Shown in pieces: positions 60,970-64,000 of a DNA stretch of 64,000 bases (its first letter is position 1; each line of letters begins with the position of its first letter). A program made the translations under genes and the position numbers. The notes under the pieces are model-generated. The model saw only the letters and a list, made by a program, of their open reading frames with translations, had not been told where the DNA came from and ran no database searches. Source of the DNA: Candidatus Zixiibacteriota bacterium (GTDB taxonomy: Bacteria; Zixibacteria; MSB-5A5; GN15; FEB-12); contig JAVEYB010000005.1 of NCBI GenBank assembly GCA_034003725.1, forward strand, positions 70,831-134,830, read 5' to 3'.

Positions 60970-61737
60970 TTATGCCTGGCGGGCCATCTTCTCCGCCGCC
61001 TGTGTCAGCAGCTGGAGCTTGCCTCCGTACGTGAGGCGGAGGTTTTCCGGGGTGAAGACCTCGGCGGTCGGCCCGAATTTCACCAGGCGCATATTCAACA
61101 GCATGATGTAATCGAAGTACTCTTCGGCCGTGTTGAGGTCGTGATGGACGACCATGACGGTTTTCTGCCGGGTTTTCAGGTCCTTGAGCAGGTCGATGAT
61201 GGCCTGCTCGGTGGCGGCGTCGACGCCGGCGAAGGGTTCGTCCATGAGGTAGATCGAGGCGTCCTGTGTGAGGGCGCGGGCCAGAAACACGCGTTGCTGC
61301 TGGCCGCCGGAGAGCTGGGAAATCTGGCGGCGGGCGAAATCGGCCATGCCGACTTTGTCGAGACACGCCATGGCGATTTCGTAGTCGCGTTGGGAGGGTC
61401 GAGCAAACAGGCCCATGCGCCCGTACCGCCCCATAGTGACGACATCGAGGGCATTTACCGGAAAGTCCCAGTCCACGGTTTCGCGCTGCGGGACGTAACC
61501 GACCAGCTCCCGTTGTGCTTCGAGGGACTGGCCGTAGATGCGTACGTAGCCGGAGAGCACGGGCAACAAACCCATGATGGCCTTGATCAGGGTGGACTTT
61601 CCGGCGCCGTTGGGACCGACCAGTCCGACCAGGGCTCCTTCGGGCAGTTCGAAATCGATATCCCAGAGAACGGGTTTCTTGCGATAGGCGACGGTGAGAT
61701 CGTGCACCTCGATGGGGGGCGCGGCGGTGGTGCCCAT
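60970..61737 (-). CDS. Metal ABC transporter ATP-binding protein
   Basis: The protein has 255 residues. Walker A 'GPNGAGKST' near 40, signature 'LSGGQQQRVFLARAL' near 142-156, Walker B 'YLMDEPFAGVD' near 163-173 and H-loop 'VVHHDLN' near 198. 'GYVPQRETVDWDFP' is typical of Zn/Mn importers (TroB/ZnuC/MntB). It drives uptake by the two permeases. It lies 14 bases before the fused permease and 2 bases after the binding protein. Confidence 0.93.
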   Translation of the reverse strand: MGTTAAPPIEVHDLTVAYRKKPVLWDIDFELPEGALVGLVGPNGAGKSTLIKAIMGLLPVLSGYVRIYGQSLEAQRELVGYVPQRETVDWDFPVNALDVVTMGRYGRMGLFARPSQRDYEIAMACLDKVGMADFARRQISQLSGGQQQRVFLARALTQDASIYLMDEPFAGVDAATEQAIIDLLKDLKTRQKTVMVVHHDLNTAEEYFDYIMLLNMRLVKFGPTAEVFTPENLRLTYGGKLQLLTQAAEKMARQA

Positions 61738-61739
61738 GG

Positions 61740-62663
61740 TTACCTCAGCGACGTTACGATTGTGTTGACGTTGTGGCGGACCATTCCTGCAAAGGTGCCC
61801 TCGGGAGTCCCGGCAGAGCCCATGGCATCGGAGAACAGCTCGCCGCCGATGGCTATCGTGTGGCCGCGTTCGCGGCAGCCGTCGACGACCGCCTCAATCG
61901 TGTTTCGGGGTACCGATGACTCCACGAAAACGGCCTTGATGGCGCGACCTGCCAAAAAGTCCACCATCGATGTGATATCGTGCAGGCCGGCCTCGGTGAC
62001 GGTGGAGATACCCTGAAGTCCGCGGACTTCGAGTCCGTAGCGCCGACCGAAGTATTCAAAGGCGTCGTGGGCGGTCACCAGCACGCGGCTGTCGGCCGGG
62101 ATGGTTGCGATCTGCTGGACTACCCAGTCATGGAGGGCGGCGAGCGAATCGTCGTATACTTTGCCGTTGGCCCGGAAGTATTCGGCGTTGGCGGTGTCGG
62201 CTGCAGCGAGCGTTTCGGTGACCTGCGCCACCGCCTGCCGCCAAAGCACCAGATCGAACCAGATGTGCGGATCGGGCTGGCCCTCGGCGCCGGTCGGGTA
62301 GCGAAGCTCGGCGCTGTCCAGCGCATCGGCGATAGCTACCACGGTCTTCTGGCGGGACATTTTCCGGAAGACGTCGGTGAGTTTCGCTTCGAGATGCAGG
62401 CCGTTGTAGAGAATGACGTCGGCGTGGTTGAAGCGGTCGATATCGCCGCTGGTTGCTTTGTAGAGGTGGGGATCGACGCCGGGACCCATCATCACGGCAA
62501 GCTCTACCTTATCGCCGCCGATCAGGCGCACGGCGTCGCCGATCATACCAGTCGTGGCGACGACTTTCAGACGCGTGGACGCGTTTTGTTGCGGTTCGGG
62601 GCCGCAGCCCGCGACAGCCAGAATCGCGAGTGCGACGACGGTTACGAGAGCACGGAACTTCAT
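61740..62663 (-). CDS. Metal-binding lipoprotein of the Mn/Zn ABC transporter (TroA-like)
   Basis: The protein has 307 residues from the ATG at 62663; AGGA is upstream. The lipobox is 'LAVAGC' (Cys near 20). Cluster A-I ligands: His in 'GVDPHLY' near 67, His in 'PDPHIWFD' near 132, His in 'VTAHDAFEYF' near 197 and Asp in 'ELFSDAMG' near 275. Three His and one Asp match TroA-type (Zn/Mn) rather than PsaA-type (Glu) sites. No His-rich zinc loop is present, so Mn is at least as likely as Zn. The regulator gene ends 20 bases upstream. Confidence 0.9.
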   Translation of the reverse strand: MKFRALVTVVALAILAVAGCGPEPQQNASTRLKVVATTGMIGDAVRLIGGDKVELAVMMGPGVDPHLYKATSGDIDRFNHADVILYNGLHLEAKLTDVFRKMSRQKTVVAIADALDSAELRYPTGAEGQPDPHIWFDLVLWRQAVAQVTETLAAADTANAEYFRANGKVYDDSLAALHDWVVQQIATIPADSRVLVTAHDAFEYFGRRYGLEVRGLQGISTVTEAGLHDITSMVDFLAGRAIKAVFVESSVPRNTIEAVVDGCRERGHTIAIGGELFSDAMGSAGTPEGTFAGMVRHNVNTIVTSLR

Positions 62664-62682
62664 GTTACATCCTGTGGTGCGG

Positions 62683-63168
62683 TTATTTTCGCCACCCGTC
62701 GATGCGACGGTCCGGCAGGTTTTCAAAGTCCCTGGCTTTCGGGCTGGCCGTACGCAGGTAGCCGGTGACGACGCGGCGTTTATCGGCGGTCAGTTGCTGC
62801 ACATGTTCGAGGAACTCGTGGAGTCGCTGCGAGGCTTTGCCGGACAGTCCGTGTTCGATCTGGCAGGCATCGCGCTCGGCCTCATTTTCGCTGAGGCCGA
62901 GGACGAGGACGAAAAAGCGCACGAGGTCTTCGTGGCGGTGAACGATTTCGCGTGCGATGCGCCGGCCGCCGGCGGTGAGCGCCACTTCCCGGCGGGCGTC
63001 ATGGGTGACCAGTTTCAGGATCGCGAGTTTGCGCACGGTGCGGCTGACGGTCGGCAGGCGCGTGCCGAGCGCGTCGGCGATCGCGGTCACGCGCACGCCG
63101 GTGTCGCCCGCGTCCTGCTCAAGCCGATAGATCACTTCGATATAGTCCTGCTGGGCGGCCGTTAACAT
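62683..63168 (-). CDS. DtxR/MntR family metal-dependent regulator
   Basis: The protein has 161 residues: a helix-turn-helix ('QDYIEVIYRLEQDAGDTGVRVTAIADALGTRLPTVSRTVRKL'-like, about 8-48) and a dimer domain with 'VHRHEDLVRFF' near 76-86 and 'DACQIEHGLS' near 100-109, whose His, Glu, Cys, Glu and His match the DtxR metal sites (the Cys is DtxR-like; MntR has Glu). First gene of the uptake operon. A palindrome just upstream (63197-63214) is its likely site. It probably shuts the operon when Mn or Fe is plentiful. RBS GGAGG lies 4 bases before the ATG. Confidence 0.9.
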   Translation of the reverse strand: MLTAAQQDYIEVIYRLEQDAGDTGVRVTAIADALGTRLPTVSRTVRKLAILKLVTHDARREVALTAGGRRIAREIVHRHEDLVRFFVLVLGLSENEAERDACQIEHGLSGKASQRLHEFLEHVQQLTADKRRVVTGYLRTASPKARDFENLPDRRIDGWRK

Positions 63169-63196
63169 CGATCCTCCATGGTCGGTAGTGGCGTTG

Positions 63197-63214
63197 ACTT
63201 ACCCGTGGGTAAGT
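63197..63214. promoter_or_regulatory. Palindromic operator of the metal regulator
   Basis: ACTTACCC-GT-GGGTAAGT has perfect 8-base arms. It lies 29 bases upstream of the regulator ATG, where a promoter for the minus strand should be. It fits a DtxR/MntR-type binding site. Confidence 0.65.
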
Positions 63215-63361
63215 ATGGAACAAGATCATATCCCGGCCGGGTTCCGTCAACCAAAATCTATTTTATGGAGTCATGTTGCCTATTATACCAACGGGGCCGG
63301 GCCGCCTTGACAACACGGCGGGACTCCCGCTTATTGGACGTATCGAAAAGTGCCATAGTGA

Positions 63362-63392
63362 GCGCTGCCCGGGCGGGGTCGCCCGACAGCGC
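63362..63392. other. Long GC hairpin in the divergent gap
   Basis: GCGCTG pairs with CAGCGC, and inside it CGGGCG pairs with CGCCCG around GGGT, with a small internal loop. No T tract follows. It lies in the 362-base gap 63169-63530 between the metal operon and the endonuclease V gene; apart from the palindrome nothing else was recognised there. Confidence 0.4.
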
Positions 63393-63530
63393 CCGATAGT
63401 ACCGCCATCGGTATGCAATGGCTTCGGTCGGCGGTCGCCCACTCCATTGGGATACCACCCGACGGAACGGAGTCGAAAGTTATCACTCAACACGCTTCTG
63501 TTGGCAGCAATGGCTGTTCCGGGACGAATC

Positions 63531-64000
63531 ATGTACTCGGATAATACAGGCCCGGCGACGGATCAACGGCCGCCGCGGGGCGGGATGCACGAGTGGCCGG
63601 AGACGATCGCTGAGGCGCTGGCGATCGAGCGGCGGCTGGCGGAGCGGGTTGTGGTCGGTCCGAATCGAGAAACGCCGGCGTCGATAGCAGGTATAGAGAC
63701 CGCGTACGGTACCGGGGCGACCCGGATATACGCATCGGCGGTCCTGCTTCGGTATCCCTCCCTGGAAGAAATCGGGCGGTCATCGGCGTGGAAAGAAGTT
63801 GTGTTCCCGTACGTTCCCGGATTGTTTTACTTTCGAGAGGGCCCGGCGGTGCTGGAGGCGCTGGCGAACCTGCCGAGCCGGCCCGACGTTGCACTGGTAC
63901 ATGGGCATGGCAGATCGCACATGCGCCGATGCGGGATGGCCAGTATGATCGGCGTCGTTATGGATCTGTGCACAATCGGGTGCAGCCGCCGGCTGCTGGC
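63531..64000 (+). CDS. Endonuclease V-like protein with altered catalytic residues (3' end off the window)
   Basis: The frame opens at ATG 63531 and is open to the window end (156 residues seen). It follows endonuclease V order: 'VAGIETAYG' near 58 in place of 'xGxDVSY', 'FPYVPGLFYFREGPAVLEAL' near 99-118 (conserved Glu in FRE), 'ALVHGHGRSH' near 129-138 in place of 'xxDGHGxAHPR', and 'GMASMIGVVMDLCTIG' near 143-158. Normal enzymes cut DNA at deoxyinosine using two Asp at the first and third places. Here these are Glu and His, so activity may be lost or changed. The C-terminus with the last catalytic residues is not in the window. Confidence 0.8.
   Translation, partial: MYSDNTGPATDQRPPRGGMHEWPETIAEALAIERRLAERVVVGPNRETPASIAGIETAYGTGATRIYASAVLLRYPSLEEIGRSSAWKEVVFPYVPGLFYFREGPAVLEALANLPSRPDVALVHGHGRSHMRRCGMASMIGVVMDLCTIGCSRRLL

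Noticed and set aside
60956-61366. 137-residue extension of the fused permease
   Set aside because: Arg-rich shadow of the ATPase gene; the permease's first helix starts just after the ATG at 60955.
61141-62016. 291-residue frame opposite the metal ABC genes
   Set aside because: Antisense to an ATPase and binding protein with all motifs intact.

Overview
The window reads as a GC-rich bacterial chromosome of the FCB superphylum, most like candidate phylum Zixibacteria; this is inferred from gene content alone. The pointers are two secreted proteins ending in a T9SS-like 'NYPNPFN' sorting domain, a complete men-type menaquinone cluster, a bacterial GGGP synthase, a DUF3098 membrane protein and a DUF4388 protein.

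Region A (1 to 18.99 kb) is an integrated island, visibly less GC-rich than the rest. Its right edge lies in the 3' end of a tRNA-Asp gene: the large serine recombinase at 17.4-18.9 kb has its stop codon inside the tRNA. A second serine recombinase runs off the left edge. Between them lies a minus-strand defence block, read in order: XRE regulator, hsdM, hsdS, a PD-(D/E)XK-like nuclease, an ImmA/IrrE peptidase with a DUF4411 PIN-like protein, hsdR, and an OLD ATPase/UvrD helicase pair that matches Gabija. A DUF932 gene with an ssDNA-annealing-like partner, and DUF4145 and unknown genes, flank it.

Region B (19 to 25.6 kb) holds tRNA-Val, a DUF3098 protein and a tightly overlapping minus-strand operon recX-alaS-GGGPS-SIS isomerase-O-antigen ligase, which links recombination control and translation with envelope lipid and polysaccharide genes. 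Region C (25.7 to 27.9 kb) is a four-gene plus-strand unit starting with a DUF4388 protein and ending at a clear terminator.

Region D (27.9 to 37.4 kb) is the menaquinone operon menG-F-D-H-B-A-C-E, mostly with 4-nt overlaps, facing a convergent hotdog thioesterase that can supply the DHNA-CoA hydrolase step. Every step from chorismate to menaquinone is therefore present. MenC has Arg where the second catalytic Lys is expected.

Region E (37.5 to 44.1 kb) is the least ordinary chromosomal locus: four secreted DUF4402 beta-sandwich proteins, a small secreted protein, a PapD-like chaperone and an usher-like outer-membrane protein. It looks like an unusual chaperone-usher fibre system.

Region F (44.3 to 58.7 kb) is mixed housekeeping and secreted genes: a sorting-domain propeller-like protein, ferritin, a polyphosphate-glucokinase-like ROK kinase, a lipoprotein, an S9 peptidase, YjbQ, ThpR, an epimerase, a GNAT, a DUF6125 protein and an S8 peptidase. 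It ends in a 46/47-bp tandem repeat and an unknown gene. Region G (58.7 to 64 kb) is a Mn/Zn uptake operon (DtxR-type regulator, binding protein, ATPase, permease fused to a DtxR-like domain, permease) preceded by a palindromic operator. A divergent endonuclease V gene with altered catalytic positions runs off the right edge.
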